Assembly (NCBI GenBank): GCA_039566865.1
Contig: CM076954.1
Span: 5,960,001 to 6,024,000, forward strand
Direction of reading: 5' to 3'
From: Aurelia coerulea
Lineage: Eukaryota > Cnidaria > Scyphozoa > Semaeostomeae > Ulmaridae
Length of the DNA: 64,000 nucleotides
Shown piece by piece: positions 1 through 10,719 of the stretch. The notes beneath the pieces were generated by a model, which worked only from the letters and a program-made list of their open reading frames with translations, was not told the DNA's origin and searched no databases. The translations under genes and the position numbers were made by a program. The stretch's first letter is position 1; each line of letters opens with the position of its first letter.

Positions 1-402
1 CCTAGGAGAATAGCAATATAATCTTTAGCCCTCGATGTTTTTCTTTTTGTTTATATAAATATATTGACTAATTGCATTGTATGTTTTTTGTAGTTTTATT
101 ATGCTGAAGGGATATTGTGTATAAATAATTTAAAATGAAAAAAAAGGAAAGGGCTGGCTTCACCCAATTTTTAAGCGTGCATGCACCAAGCCGTCGCATC
201 GCTAATGATTGACTTTTCATCCCTGTTTACCGAAGCAGTCCTGTTTTCAGGGCTACTCATTTTCATTTTTCATTTTCAATCATTTAGGGAGGGTGACCCT
301 TCAACAAAGGTTGCTTTTCAAGGGACCCTCCATTTAAAATACGATAACTACAATAATACAATAATTAATACTTAATAGGAAAATAAAAAGAAGCTAATAT
401 GT
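1..402. other. AT-rich sequence without a recognisable gene
   Basis: I see no supported gene here. A short hairpin lies at about 285-328, where GGAGGGTGACCCTT faces AAGGGACCCTCC across a loop. The plus-strand ORF at 181-375 has no domain I recognise. From about 360 onward the sequence reads as the 3' tail of the minus-strand retrotransposon that follows. Confidence 0.4.
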
Positions 403-1792
403 TTATTGAAATACAATATTTACAATATATTCAATATAGAAAAGAAAAGTAAGGCAGGGAAGTTTATTAGACTACCCAGGAATCCACCCCACCACCAACC
501 CCAAGCCCGACCCCCACCAAATCGACCCAAGACACCCAGTACAGACACGGCGACATCCCCATCTCCCATCATAAGCCACCAAGCGGCCCAGAATCCCAAT
601 GGCCGACCCAGCAGAAATCAAGCCCAAAACCAAAGGCCGGGCAGACCCCAGATAATCCGAGAAACCCCACTGCCAATATTTAAATGCTTTTTTTGAATTT
701 TTAAAGGGAGGGTGCCAGTTTAGCCTCGGTAGAGAGGCTGTTCCATAACTTAGCACCTCGGAAGGAAAAGGCTTTTTGTCCTTGCGCTGTGTTTTTCTTA
801 GGCAGCCTAACATCAGTATTTGTGTTGCAGAGGTTGTGGGAAGAACATACACTATTTTTATTGAAAAAGTCACAAAGGTATTTTGGGGCAAGATTCTGCA
901 GAGATTTGAAAGTTACAATCTTTGACTGTGTGTTAATCAACTGCTGTATGGTTTTCCACCCCAAACTTTCAAACATAGGCTTGATAGCAGCATCAAATCT
1001 ACTATTTGTAACAATCCTAGCTGCCCTGTTCTGGAGCTTCTGCAGATGCTGAATTTCTGCAGCATTACAGCAGCCCCGCACTGAGCAGCAATATTGAAAA
1101 TGGGGCTCTACAATGCTAGTATAAAGAGTCTTCACAGTTGTAATAGGAAGGTACCGTTTTGAATATTTCAAAAACCCAACAGCACGAGAGACTTTAGCAG
1201 AAACTGCCCTGATGTGTTCTTTCCAATTAAGATTGTCATCTATTTGAACACCTAAGTACTTTGCCTTGTTGCTTATCTCAATTTCCTTTTCTCTTATTTT
1301 AGGATCAAATCTTATGTTTGAATGTGTAAGAGATTTGTGTTTTTGTTGAGTGGCAATCAGCATTGAATGTGTTTTAGCTACATTCAAGGATAACTTGTTG
1401 CCCATAAGCCATTCATCTAGCTTTTTTAAATCTTCATTAATTTCCTTGTTTAGCCGAGGAATGTCCTTGGAACAGAACAGAGGTAAATACTGGTATCATC
1501 AGCATACATGGATGTTTTTGAGTTCTTAATTGCTAGAGAAAGGTCATTGATGTAGACTAAGAAAAGCAGAGGGCCAAGACAAGAACCTTGAGGGACTCCA
1601 ATCTCAATTTCCTCAATTTTTGAATCTGCACCATTTACTCGTGCAAACAGTTTCCTAATAGACAGGTAGGATTTGAACCATGCAAGTTCTCTGTCTTGAA
1701 CCCCATAAAGATAGAGTTTTTTGCATAGAATTTCATGATCAACAGTATCAAATGCTTTTTTCAGCTCAATGAAAATCAATCCAGTCATCTGT
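403..1792 (-). pseudogene. Non-LTR retrotransposon, reverse transcriptase 3' half (broken)
   Basis: This is the C-terminal half of a LINE-type polyprotein, read right to left. The first frame (1450-1788) holds RT core motifs: a KKAFDTVDH block, GVPQGSCLGPLLF and the catalytic MYADDTS box. A frameshift near 1420-1450 moves the frame to 701-1405. That part carries the post-RT region common to such elements (KYLGVQIDDNLNW, then an HFQYCCSV block and a terminal FRGAKLWNSL block). A second shift near 700-890 leads into a 3' region ending about 403. The 5' side, including the endonuclease, is missing. It is a dead copy. The clade is not certain; the motif order fits CR1/Jockey-like elements. Confidence 0.85.
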
Positions 1793-2476
1793 CCTGTGTC
1801 TAACCCATTGTACCAGTTTCGGGTGGCTGCTCAAATACGATATTTAATGAGATTGAAAAAATTCATTGCACAGCAGCAAGAATAATACGGAAAGTAGCAA
1901 AAGGGGAAAACGATGAAATAACTCTAAAGAGAGCAAATTGGGACAGTATTTCATATATGTACAAACGAAGAATAGCTTTATTAATGCAGAAAGTACAAAC
2001 AAAGGATATTGTAGACGTTATTGGTAACCTGTTTATGAAAGAAGAGAACAAATATCAGTTAAGAAGGAAATCAAAATTCATATTACCAAGACTTAAAACA
2101 GAGTTGGGTAGAAGATCGATACGGTACAGAGGACCTGTAATCTGGAACAGTATTGAAGAGGGCATCAAGGAGTCAAGTTATTCAAACTTCAAAAAACAAC
2201 TTTATCAAATGAAAGGGAAAATAGATAGCGTCAATTTAAAAAAAGGATTAGCAGAGATTCACACAACTGACTCTTGCTATCAGTATTTTTAATCAAAGGG
2301 TAAATAGATATGTTTTAAATAGGGTTATTTTCCATAAAGTTTTTTTTTATATTTTTATTTTTTTATTTAGTAATTAATAGACATAGTAGAAAACAGGTCC
2401 ACATCAGCTGCCTAAGCTGCCTTAAGATAACCTGTATAATATAAATTATGTATGTATGTATGTATGTATGTATGTA
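1793..2476 (+). mobile_element. 5'-truncated non-LTR retrotransposon with (TATG)n tail
   Basis: A second LINE 3' end lies in the opposite orientation. The reading frame around 1830-2292 gives the typical post-RT tail (HCTAARII, then RYRGPVIWNS, then a KKQLYQMKG block) and stops at 2290-2292. A 3' UTR follows and ends in about seven TATG/TGTA units (2447-2476). The 12-bp sequence CCAGTCATCTGT occurs on both sides (1781-1792 and 2477-2488), which fits a target-site duplication. The copy therefore landed beside or inside the minus-strand element to its left. It is inactive because only the last quarter of the protein remains. Confidence 0.8.
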
Positions 2477-2569
2477 CCAGTCATCTGTACATTTAAGCAA
2501 AGATGAAACATGCGTTCAACTGAGACAATGCTATTTTACTTAAGGCTAAAATTGATGAATCTTTCTTAG

Positions 2570-2746
2570 TTCATGGCAAATGGGGAAACTGGAGTGAATG
2601 GTCGACATGTTCTAAATCATGCAAAACTGGTGGACGGCAAATAAGGAGTCGAAGATGTGATTCACCACAGCCTCAATTTGGAGGCGATGACTGTTTTGGC
2701 CCGAGTGATGAAAGCAAAAGTTGTAATGAAGATGTACAGTGTCCAG
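2570..2746 (+). CDS. TSP1-Ser/Gly protein, exon with first TSP1 domain
   Basis: This internal exon encodes a complete thrombospondin type-1 repeat. It has the W-x-x-W-x-x-W core ([18 protein letters not shown]) and six cysteines in the usual order. The acceptor is TTTCTTAG ending at 2569 and the donor is CAG|GTAAG at 2747. The exon is phase 1 at both ends (177 nt), as is typical for TSP1 exons. TSP1 repeats are extracellular adhesion or ligand-binding modules, so the product should be secreted or on the cell surface. Earlier exons and the signal peptide are not visible, so the gene is 5'-incomplete here. It continues at 4369, 5175 and 7401. The exon starts about 80 bp after a retrotransposon target duplication. 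Confidence 0.88.
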
Positions 2747-4368
2747 GTAAGAAGATTTCTGTCATTTCTTAGAAAAAGAGATGAAATAAGAAAATCTTTC
2801 CTCATTTGAAACATTATCTCTTACTTCCGCATGAGTTAATCGGCAGTTTCTGTATCTTTCATAGAAATGTAAACTAGGTATTCTTCCTCTATTTATTATT
2901 CTACCGGGTGCGCCAAAATTAACTATGCACTTTTGGCAGGCCACGATAAATCTTAACACTGGACCGATTTTGAAGATTTATGACTTAATCTTTAGCAGAA
3001 AGCCTGAATTAGATTCTAGGATTTTTGCAAATTTTTCTGTTTTCAGTTTTTAGAGCTACAAGCGAGTTTCTTAAAATTTTCGTTTTTGAAAACACTGAAA
3101 ACGATCAAAAAACGTTGATCAAATTTTCTAAAGACTCAACATGAATGGACAAAGAGAAAAGGTTTCCAGCGTGATTTGGGGAGTTGGAAATTGATTATGG
3201 TTAACATCTGCACGAGGGTTATTTCAACGATTGGCCTGTTGCGAAATTCTGCAGTAGTTACAATAAAGTGCCATGCCACCCCAAAAGACGTCACAAAATC
3301 AAAAATGCAACAAAACTCCGTGCTTGCTGGCCTCATGACGCTTCCTCGCTTGTCTTTTTCACCCCCTTGACACAGGAACACAACCTGCACCAAAGCATAA
3401 ATGCAATGAAATTACAAAAGAAAAGACATTTCTTTACATCCTTGAAAATAATGTTACATTTCTCCCAAGACAGTTCGAACTCTTGTACAGCAGCTTACAA
3501 TTAATCGATTTCTAAATCCCAAATCACCACGAAAAAGTTTTCTCTTTGTCCATTCATGTCGATTCTTTAGAAAACTTGATCGACGTTCTTTGATCATTTT
3601 CAGTGTTTTCGAAAACAAAAAATTTAAGAAACTCGCTTGTAGCTCTAAAAACTGAGAACGGAAAAATGTGCAAAAAATCCTAGAATCTAATTCAGGCTTT
3701 CTGCTAAAGATTAAGTCATAAATCTTCAAAATCGGTTCTGTGTACGATTTATCGTCGCCTGCCAAAAGTGCATAGTTTATTTTGGCGCACCCGGTATTCA
3801 TTCATTTATTTATGACTTTTTTATTTTGTATCATTTGGCTTTTAATTTGTTCTATTTTGAATTTCGTATCTATTGTTCTTACTGTGCATATAACTCCTTG
3901 AAGCCTGAAAGTATTTTAACTGGCATCCAAGCTTTTCTACCCAAACATCTATGTCCATGATGCAAATAATGTCTGGACCCTTTTTCAAAACCTCTGGTTT
4001 CGGGTGCACTGTAAATTTTGACTTTGCGAACTTGTATCTCCGGTGTTTGGTAGACGACTTTTAAATGCAAGGTATATGCATCTAAGTTGAAGATTGATAA
4101 ATTTAGCTGTGAACTTGGGGAGTAATAATATCCTATTGTTTTGTTCCTATTTCCAGTGAAAAGGGGGTACTTTTTGAGACACCCAGTAGAATAATTCAAC
4201 ATGTCGGCTTTTCCATCATATATTGCAAAATGTCATTGCTTTATATGTACATAGGAAGCAGCGGCCTTTGAAAAGGCATGCGTTTTTTATTCACCTTGTA
4301 GTTTCTGGTATGGGAAGGATTTAATCAGGGCGTTTAATGATCAATATTTTCATCTCTTCCCATTACAG
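2747..4368 (+). other. Intron 1 of the TSP1 gene
   Basis: This phase-1 intron has consensus GT and AG ends. More than half of it is the foldback element at 2904-3794. Near its 3' side, about 3880-4193, lies a sequence ending in GAGACACCCAGTA, which resembles one end of the mariner-like MITEs found elsewhere in the window. I could not find its partner. The ORFs here are transposon shadows. Confidence 0.7.
2904..3794. mobile_element. Foldback MITE, CCGGGTGCGCC family (copy 1)
   Basis: The left end reads CCGGGTGCGCCAAAATTAAC and the right end is its inverse, both flanked by TA (2902-2903 and 3795-3796). The homology between arms extends inward for a few hundred bases: the blocks around CTATGCACTTTTGGCAGG, around GATTTATGACTTAATC and around TAGAGCTACAAGCGAG all recur inverted. 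It has no transposase. The TA duplication and length suggest a non-autonomous Tc1/mariner-group element. A second copy lies at 29246-29841. Confidence 0.8.
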
Positions 4369-4533
4369 TCGATGGCAACTGGAATTCATGGAGCTCATGG
4401 TCCCAATGTTCTACAACCTGCAACTCAGGGGTAATGCAGAGGAGCAGAAAATGCAATAAACCGGCACCAAAATATGGTGGCAAAATTTGTGAAGGAAATG
4501 CAAATGAAGATTCCAATTGTTTCAGAAAAATTT
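4369..4533 (+). CDS. TSP1-Ser/Gly protein, exon with second TSP1 domain
   Basis: This exon encodes a second TSP1 repeat with the WNSWSSWSQC core, a TTCNSG turn and a basic RSRKC strand. The acceptor is CCCATTACAG ending at 4368 and the donor is T|GTGAGT at 4534, phase 1 at both ends (165 nt). Only five cysteines lie in the exon itself. The last base T joins GC at the start of the exon at 5175 to make TGC, so the sixth cysteine is split across the intron. That reconstruction supports both splice sites. With the previous exon it forms a tandem TSP1 pair, probably extracellular. Confidence 0.88.
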
Positions 4534-5174
4534 GTGAGTGCGATTCAGTTTCATATCCATCCCGCATCCCCTTAGCCATAATACTACCAAGTGGGGGGAC
4601 AGAATGCCCGCGGCAAAATTTATTTGATGCAGTGTCGTCAGTTTGAAGGATAAAGAACTAAAACTTTGCGACTTTTCCTAAAATTTAATACACTAATTGA
4701 AGTTTGAAAACATTTTCAAAATGGTAGACACTGATCACCTGACCAATGTCTTACTAATTTTCGGAAACTAATTTTCTGAGAGGTGATCCTGACAAAGTGG
4801 CAAATTCAAAATGATTTTGCGAAAGATTAGAGGAATGTCAAACTTTCACAAATTTCTTATGTAGAGGAGTCGATCAAAATAATTTATCCACTGTTTGAAA
4901 TATCGTGCGGGATTAACCATGTAACCAATTTGAAAATATTATTTTAATTCCATCATCTTCCTGCGGCTTCAACGCAATTTTCAAGATTTTTTTCATAATT
5001 GTTGGTGGATTGTTTCCTTCTCAATTTATGAATTAGCCGAAAGCCGTTTTTAATGATATGCCAAAGAACAACTAAAAATGGCTTGTTGACAACCAATTGT
5101 TGATATTCGTGGGTGTTTACATGTGGCAGTTTTAGACCATAATAGTTTCAGCGCACTGTCTTATGTACTTTCAG
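4534..5174 (+). other. Intron 2 of the TSP1 gene
   Basis: An AT-rich phase-1 intron with GTGAGT donor and TACTTTCAG acceptor. I see no repeat with identifiable ends and no further exon. Confidence 0.65.
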
Positions 5175-5399
5175 GCAGCAAAGAAAAAGATAATGCAACT
5201 TCTGGCTCAGGATCAGGTTCAGAAGAGACATCGAGGTCCGGTTCCGGTTCAGGAGAGGGCAGCAGTGGATCCGGTTCAGCGTCAGGAAAAATTTATCCAG
5301 GGCTCGAAGTTGATTCAGAAAGTGGAGAAGATGGCGAACCAGTACGGCCATCTTCAAATAAAACGGTGGATGTTAAAGTTGCCGAAGGCTCTGGGGAAG
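5175..5399 (+). CDS. TSP1-Ser/Gly protein, exon with SG-rich stretch
   Basis: This exon (225 nt, phase 1 both ends; acceptor ACTTTCAG, donor GAAG|GTATGT) encodes a low-complexity Ser-Gly region with acidic neighbours. Examples are SGSGSGSE, SGSGSGEGSSGSGSASG, VDSESGEDGE and AEGSGEG. Clustered Ser-Gly dipeptides beside Asp/Glu are the classic context for xylose-linked glycosaminoglycan chains, so a proteoglycan-like core is a reasonable inference. The exon's first two bases complete the last TSP1 cysteine. Overlapping ORFs in other frames are shadows of the repeated codons. Confidence 0.85.
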
Positions 5400-5846
5400 G
5401 TATGTTGTTAAAATACCATTGAAATGTTTAAGTCCCCCTCTTGAATCCTTAGATGACAAGGCAACACGTCCTCTAAAAAGTGTACTAAATTTTGATGAGA
5501 ACCAAAAGATCTTTTGAGAGTCGCTGGGAAAAAGGATTTCAACGAGATTTTCAGGGAGTTATTTGCCTAAGATTGAGCAGTCTACTGAGTGCAATATCTT
5601 GTTAGAAGCAGTATTCTAGCAGGAAAATTTCAGAACACAAAATTACGCTCAGTTTCATGGACCACTCTTGAATGGAACACAGGGCACTTTCAACAGCGAT
5701 TGTAGCAAATTTTCAGACAATTAGAGGAACTATTGCTGTCTTGAGACATGTTTTAAGAGCATAAAATGCAGGTCTACATGCATGCTGACATCGCTCTCCA
5801 AGTAATTCATGTATGTGTTTGTATTCGGTTCTCAGACTATCGGCAG

Positions 5847-5990
5847 CCCGGGGGAGGGGGGTACTCCCATTATGGCCTAACAGGGGGGTCCAGTCGGTTT
5901 GAGGGTCTTACGAAATGGCTACGAAATGGCCGTATTTGTCAAACTCATACTACCAATTTGGGGTACTCCAATATTCTTGGCCAGTTATAA
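5847..5990. mobile_element. Partial MITE with CCCGGGGG terminus
   Basis: A terminus reading CCCGGGGGAGGGGGGTACTC resembles the ends of the element at 11431-11735. Only one end is visible, so this is a truncated copy whose inner border is approximate. Confidence 0.5.
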
Positions 5991-6155
5991 GATTTAAACT
6001 TAGTAGGCTGCTCCGCATTGCAATATGGTAATTGCAGCAATAATTATTATTGAATCTTGCAGTTTTCTTACTTTGTTCAATCAGTTTTACAACAGAAAAT
6101 TTTGAAAAACCGCAGAAATTTTCGCTACCAGAAGCTACCAATTGGCCCAATTCTA

Positions 6156-6747
6156 CAGGGTGTCCCCAAAAAATTGTGCCCCGTTTGTCTGTAGATTAGG
6201 ACAAAACGGCACAAGATTCTCGCCAAATTTTTATATGACGTTGCTCTTCAGATGTTCAAATAAAGTTTGCTGCCATCCCAGTGAAAATCCGTTGAAAAAT
6301 GACGGAGCTATGACCACCAGAAGACCAAATTTGCCCGATGACTGAAACCAGTCGGCCATTTTGTCTTACTATTTTGCAGCGATAAATAGCTTCATGGATG
6401 GAAAATGAAACAGCAGCCTCCAATGTCATAGCTCTCGTGAAACGTCCGATAATCCTCAGCGAGTTCCACTATCTCTGACCTCACAGAAATTGTTTCTTAC
6501 CTCATGTGAAGTTATTTATCACTGAAAATAGTAAGACAAAATGGCCGACCGCTGGTTTCAGTTATCAGACAAATTCGGTCTTCTGAAGGTCATATCTCCA
6601 TCATTTTTTAACGGATTTTGACGGGGATGGCAGCAAACTTTTTATGAGCATCTGAAGAGCAACATCATATAAAATTTTGGCCAGAGGCTTTTGTCATTTT
6701 GTCGCAATCTTCAGGCAAACGGGGCACAATGTTTTTGGGACACCCTG
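6156..6747. mobile_element. Foldback MITE, CAGGGTGTCCC family A (copy 1)
   Basis: This 592-bp element begins CAGGGTGTCCCCAAAAAATT and ends with the inverse, with TA on each side (6154-6155, 6748-6749). Its arms are long inverted repeats: the block CCCCGTTTG, the block GCCATCCC and the block ACAAAATGGCCGACCG all recur inverted. The whole element could fold into one hairpin. There is no coding capacity. The TA target points to the Tc1/mariner group. A 594-bp relative is at 59909-60502 and a half copy is at 33943-34071. Confidence 0.85.
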
Positions 6748-7400
6748 TAGGTCCACGAATTACCATTTAGGGGTTTCTGTGAGAATATACTACCTTCACA
6801 ACTGGTACAACTTTAGATCCGTAACAGAAGTGTCACAGATCTGCCTCCGCCAAACGATCGCACTGTTTCTGTTAATCCGTAGCATTTTTTCGTTCTATCT
6901 ATAGATAGATTTTGCTCTGTAGCAGTGCAAAGGCTCTGTGGGTATGTGCCAACCATATTGATGGGTTTTTGGCCCAAAACCATCTAAAAAGGGTCACCTG
7001 TCAGCAGAATTCCCTTAGAAACCGATCATTTTGACAAAAATTGGCAAACATGGTTTGAAATCGGTAGTTTTCTGCCAAAATTCATCATTAAAGTGGTTAC
7101 GAAGGCACATTTTGGCAATTGAAGTCGGTCTCAAATTAGATGCCATGTTTGCAAATCACTTCAATGGTTTTTATCTGCGGAAATTTTCACGCGAGATCTA
7201 ATTTGAGACAGACTTTAGAAGTTGGTAGCTTCCTCGTGGAAACCGGACAGCAGACCAGTTTTTATCAACCAGTCATGTAACAAAGTGGCAGTTTCTCCAC
7301 AGCAACCAAACAATTTGGGCACAACGTATTGGGGTAGGTGAAGCACTTGGTAAATTTGAATTTAGGAAAACTTAACAAGCTGTCGCTCAATTCATTTTAG

Positions 7401-7720
7401 GAAGCGGCAGTGGTTCTGGATCCAAAAATATGGGTGATAATGAGTCTGGGGACACAGCTGAGCCAACAGTGGCACAAAAGGGAGGAAGCGCGAGTGGCAC
7501 TGGCAATGATAGTGACAATGGAAGTGGGTCTAGCGACTCAAATCAAGGTGAAGTTATGGTAGAAGGACCTGCTGGGGATTCTCTTGCTCGTCTGGCAAAA
7601 GTTAAGGGAACAGGCGATAAAAAGAGAAAAGACAAAAAAAATGGAACAAACTCAGCTGAAAAAGGTGCAGGAAAAGATGAAAAAGGACCAGGATGGGGAA
7701 ACAAATTTGAGGAATTATAA
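7401..7720 (+). CDS. TSP1-Ser/Gly protein, terminal exon
   Basis: The last exon starts after TTCATTTTAG (phase 1; the split codon is Gly) and stops with TAA at 7718-7720. It continues the Ser-Gly theme (SGSGSGSKN, then GSASGTGNDSDNGSGSSDSN) and ends in a Lys/Asp/Glu-rich tail with KVKGTGDKKRKDKKNGT and a WGNKFEEL terminus. With the three upstream exons this gives about 294 residues: TSP1, TSP1, SG-rich linker and charged tail. No transmembrane segment is seen, so a secreted product is likely. An overlapping frame stays open to 7781 and would be a Lys/Gln-rich helix. I treat it as a shadow because splicing phase and composition favour the first frame. Confidence 0.82.
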
Positions 7721-8557
7721 AGAGACTCTTCAAGCTGAAATTGCCAAGAGTAGCTATTATAAAGAAAGGGGAAAGCGGTAATTCCTGTAAATTTGGGTAG
7801 TTAATGATAATTGTTAGTTAGACTATATTTCAGAAGGGTATTAATATCTGTGTCAGAATTGGGAATGTTACGATTTATGATGCATACTATCGGTATCGAG
7901 CCGCTTTTGCATTGGGCGAGTGTTTTTGCGGCGACAAATTAGGAATTGAAACAAACTGAGCTATCTTTTTGCTGAAACGAAAGTAATTCGTGAAATAAAT
8001 TGTAACTGCGCATGCTTCTGCTAGGAGACTTTGCTTCGACAAAGAAGTTCGTGGTGTAGAAATCTGGCTTGGGGAAGGAGGGTCAAGAGAAAAATGCCTC
8101 CACATGAGGCCAAAGATGTGATCAGAAAAGGATAACAACAAGCCTGGAATGCCGGAGAGGGGGGGGCACGATGGGCAAGCTCTCCTCCTGCCACTCTTAG
8201 AGGGGCGAGGGTGCCCTTGTAGTGAAACTTTATTCTTCTTTAACTTTAAATACGATATAAAGAAAATCATGAATGTAGCCAAAAGTCAAATCATCATTGT
8301 AACTTGCATTAGTAATAATTAGTAATAACCTATTTTTTTATATCCAGATAAAGTTCTTACAATACATGTTACTACTTTCTCTACATATTGATACGATACA
8401 ACTATACAACATTACATGGACGATAACAAAATTAAGGGAGGGGCTAGCATCATTTTAAAAAATTTAACACAAAGGGGGCGAAAGATTATTCGGTACTCGA
8501 GAGTACCCAAAGAAAATGAAGCTAAAGAACACAATAGTATCTTTCTCTTTGTCCTAT
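7721..8557. other. 3' flank of the TSP1 gene
   Basis: Probable 3' UTR and downstream DNA. A possible polyadenylation signal AATAAA lies near 7994. The minus ORF at 7887-8282 shows no domain. A single diverged mariner-like end, TACAGGTTGTCTCAAAAACA, starts near 8558. Confidence 0.45.
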
Positions 8558-8601
8558 ACAGGTTGTCTCAAAAACATGTTTGCCGTTTAATAATGATAAT
8601 A

Positions 8602-9057
8602 CAGTAAGAACCCGCAAAATGGAAACCAGTTTTTTCAAAACAGCCTGTTTAGTTTCTTATTAAAAGGTCATTAACCTTGAAACAGGCTGAACGGTTTCTT
8701 ATCACATGGCTAAGAAACCTGCACTGATTTCAGTTTAATCTTTCATGAAAACCTAGAGCAAACATTAGCGGACAGTGCAGTACGTTCTCGTTACCTAGCA
8801 TTTTCTCTAAATTTACTCAACGATAGCATACATACCAAATCTATCATTATAGATAGAGATGCAATTGCATGGAATATCTAAAAATGTTGGGCACCTGAGT
8901 TTCACGAAGATTTTCAAATATGAACTTATTTGGGGTCCTTCTATAAGAAACCTTTCTAAAATCAGGCTGAGAAGTTTCTTATATGAGGGCACCATTTCTC
9001 AAAAAAATCAGCCTGAGGTTTCTTATAAAGTGGTTTCTATTTTGCGGGTTCTTACTG
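8602..9057. mobile_element. MITE with CAGTAAGAACCCGC termini
   Basis: A 456-bp element flanked by TA (8600-8601 and 9058-9059). The ends CAGTAAGAACCCGCAAAAT and the inverse at 9031-9057 match over about 27 bp. Inner blocks such as CAGCCTG and TTTCTTAT also recur inverted. No transposase is present; the TA target suggests a Tc1/mariner-type non-autonomous element. It sits inside a TAA-rich tract. Confidence 0.82.
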
Positions 9058-9081
9058 TAATAATAATAATAATAATGATTA
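9058..9081. repeat. (TAA)n microsatellite
   Basis: About seven TAA units directly abut the right end of the MITE. A second, less regular AAT-rich tract lies at about 9515-9565. Confidence 0.8.
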
Positions 9082-9177
9082 TGTTGTCGATCTGTACCCA
9101 ACATATAGTAAGTTATGCTTTGTACATTCAGCTGCATAAATTACGTTTTTAGATTGACATGATCCCCCCGAGATTTA

Positions 9178-9495
9178 GCATTTCTTCTTTGGATTAATAT
9201 TTTCTACCTGATCTGTTTGCCCCATGTGGTCGCGTAACTTACCTGGGCGACCCCGTTTCTTAGCACTCTTCTGTGTGCATCTCACACTCGGCCCTGATAG
9301 CCTTTTTACGTTAAGCTGACAGGAAACTAGGATTGAACGAAGGTTTGGATTGCGGCGGTAAGATACAATACAATTGATGGTTCTGGAAAGATTTTTAGCA
9401 GGTCTGGGGTGATCTTTAAGCATTGTTTGATAGTTTTTGTGTAAGATGGAAGCTAGTCCTTTGAATCTCGTGTGCCAGTTGATAACTAGAGGCAA
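9178..9495 (-). pseudogene. Possible Penelope-like element fragment
   Basis: The minus-strand ORF resembles the linker between the reverse transcriptase and the GIY-YIG nuclease of Penelope-like elements. It shows INWHTRFKGLASILHKNY, then a proline/basic segment, then an SYRRNPNLRSILV block like the 'F-R-R-x-x-N-L-R-D-x-L-V' motif of that family. Neither the RT core nor the GIY-YIG motif is present, so it is a fragment at best. The assignment rests on pattern memory only. Confidence 0.45.
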
Positions 9496-10300
9496 CCTAT
9501 TGCTGTCATTACAATATTATTATCATTATAAATAATATGATAATAATAGTAATAATAATAGTTACTTAATTACTCTCTTTAAGGTTGGCGAAGTGTATAG
9601 CACTAGGCTAAATAATGCCAACCATTATTAGTACAAAAATGTATTCTAGAGATAATCTAAATTTGTTGTCTTTGCCTTATAAGGCACGGTATCGTCTCAG
9701 TCCCCCATTCAAGGCGCGTCCAAACTTCTTCCTGCCTCGTGGAAATTCGATCTCTCAGGTTCGATCGTCTAAAAATTTCTGTCGTCACTTTACGAAGATG
9801 CTGAGGGTTTTGGTGAACTTATGTCGTTTATTTGGTGTCATTTATTAAGTTTGAGTTGTCTGTTCTAATATTCGAGGAGTGAAGATTGGCTTTATTGTCG
9901 AAGTATCGGATTTTGTAGAAGAGGGACACTCAAGACATTCGGAGGCCTAGATAGGCCCACCCTCTGTTGTCTGTCACCGCCGGAAGAACTCAGGGGCTTT
10001 GGCTGTAAACGTATCTACACAAGGACGTAAACATAACATAGACAAAGAAAGGTACGGCAATAAAGGTACCCCCTGCACAAGTTCTGTCGTATGTACATGG
10101 ATCAGTACTGGTTCATTGAGAGATTTTCCTATCCAAATATGCCTTCAATTTGCGACATCAAAAGTCAGTGTCACCCGCGAGTTGAACCACTCAACGCTGT
10201 TCACAGAACTGATTGTTCACTTTGCAGCAAACTGTTCCATATTTGGCAATGGATTGTTCCTTTCGTTCAAACCTCATAATATACATTTTGGCTCAATTAT
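9496..10300. other. Unassigned DNA
   Basis: No gene, paired TIRs or tandem array is visible apart from the AAT-rich tract near 9515-9565. The small ORFs have no recognisable domain. Confidence 0.4.
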
Positions 10301-10309
10301 TACTATACC

Positions 10310-10406
10310 TGCGGGTGTTCTGTCCGACCTCACTACTGGTCGTAATTTCCCGAGTAGTGAAGTGAGGCCAGTGGTGAGAGAATTACTACTACTACTACTA
10401 CTACTA
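10310..10406. repeat. Left remnant of the CTA-rich hairpin minisatellite
   Basis: A degenerate hairpin (CCTCACTAC facing GTAGTGAAGTGAGG) is followed by GAGAGAATTACTACTAC and a CTA run. The same GAGAG-TTACTAC transition ends each unit of the 67-bp array at 13694-14222. I read this as the left edge of that array, separated from it by the element at 10407-13691. Confidence 0.55.
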
Positions 10407-10719
10407 CAGGGTGTCCCAAAAACCATGTGCGCCGTTTGAATGGCTACTGTGAAAGAGCCATAAATCTAACTTTCCTGTTTTTCAGATTTGTGAATAGAGG
10501 AGATTTCAACTTAGAGTTTGGCACCGAGTTTGTGTAAATCTGACAAGTGGTTGATGATTTATTGAGAAAGAAAGTCACAATCACTGGTTGCTTGAAAACC
10601 AGATGGATTTTATCTCCGTACTTAGCCTTATAACTTAAATTTTAACATTAATTGAACTTAAACTTTACAGTTATGCCAGGAAACGCATTTGGGAGTAATT
10701 AATGACCACATTCTCCCAA

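Larger units (their letters stand above)
5400..7400 (+). other. Intron 3 of the TSP1 gene
   Basis: This large phase-1 intron is filled with repeats. A half MITE with a CCCGGGGG end starts near 5847, a complete foldback MITE occupies 6156-6747, and a stem-loop lies at about 7119-7215 (CGGTCTCAAATTAGAT facing ATCTAATTTGAGACAG). The remaining sequence shows no gene. Confidence 0.65.

Noticed and set aside
5148..5411. Alternative ORFs over the SG-rich exon
   Set aside because: They are frame shadows of repeated Ser-Gly codons; splice phases support only one frame.
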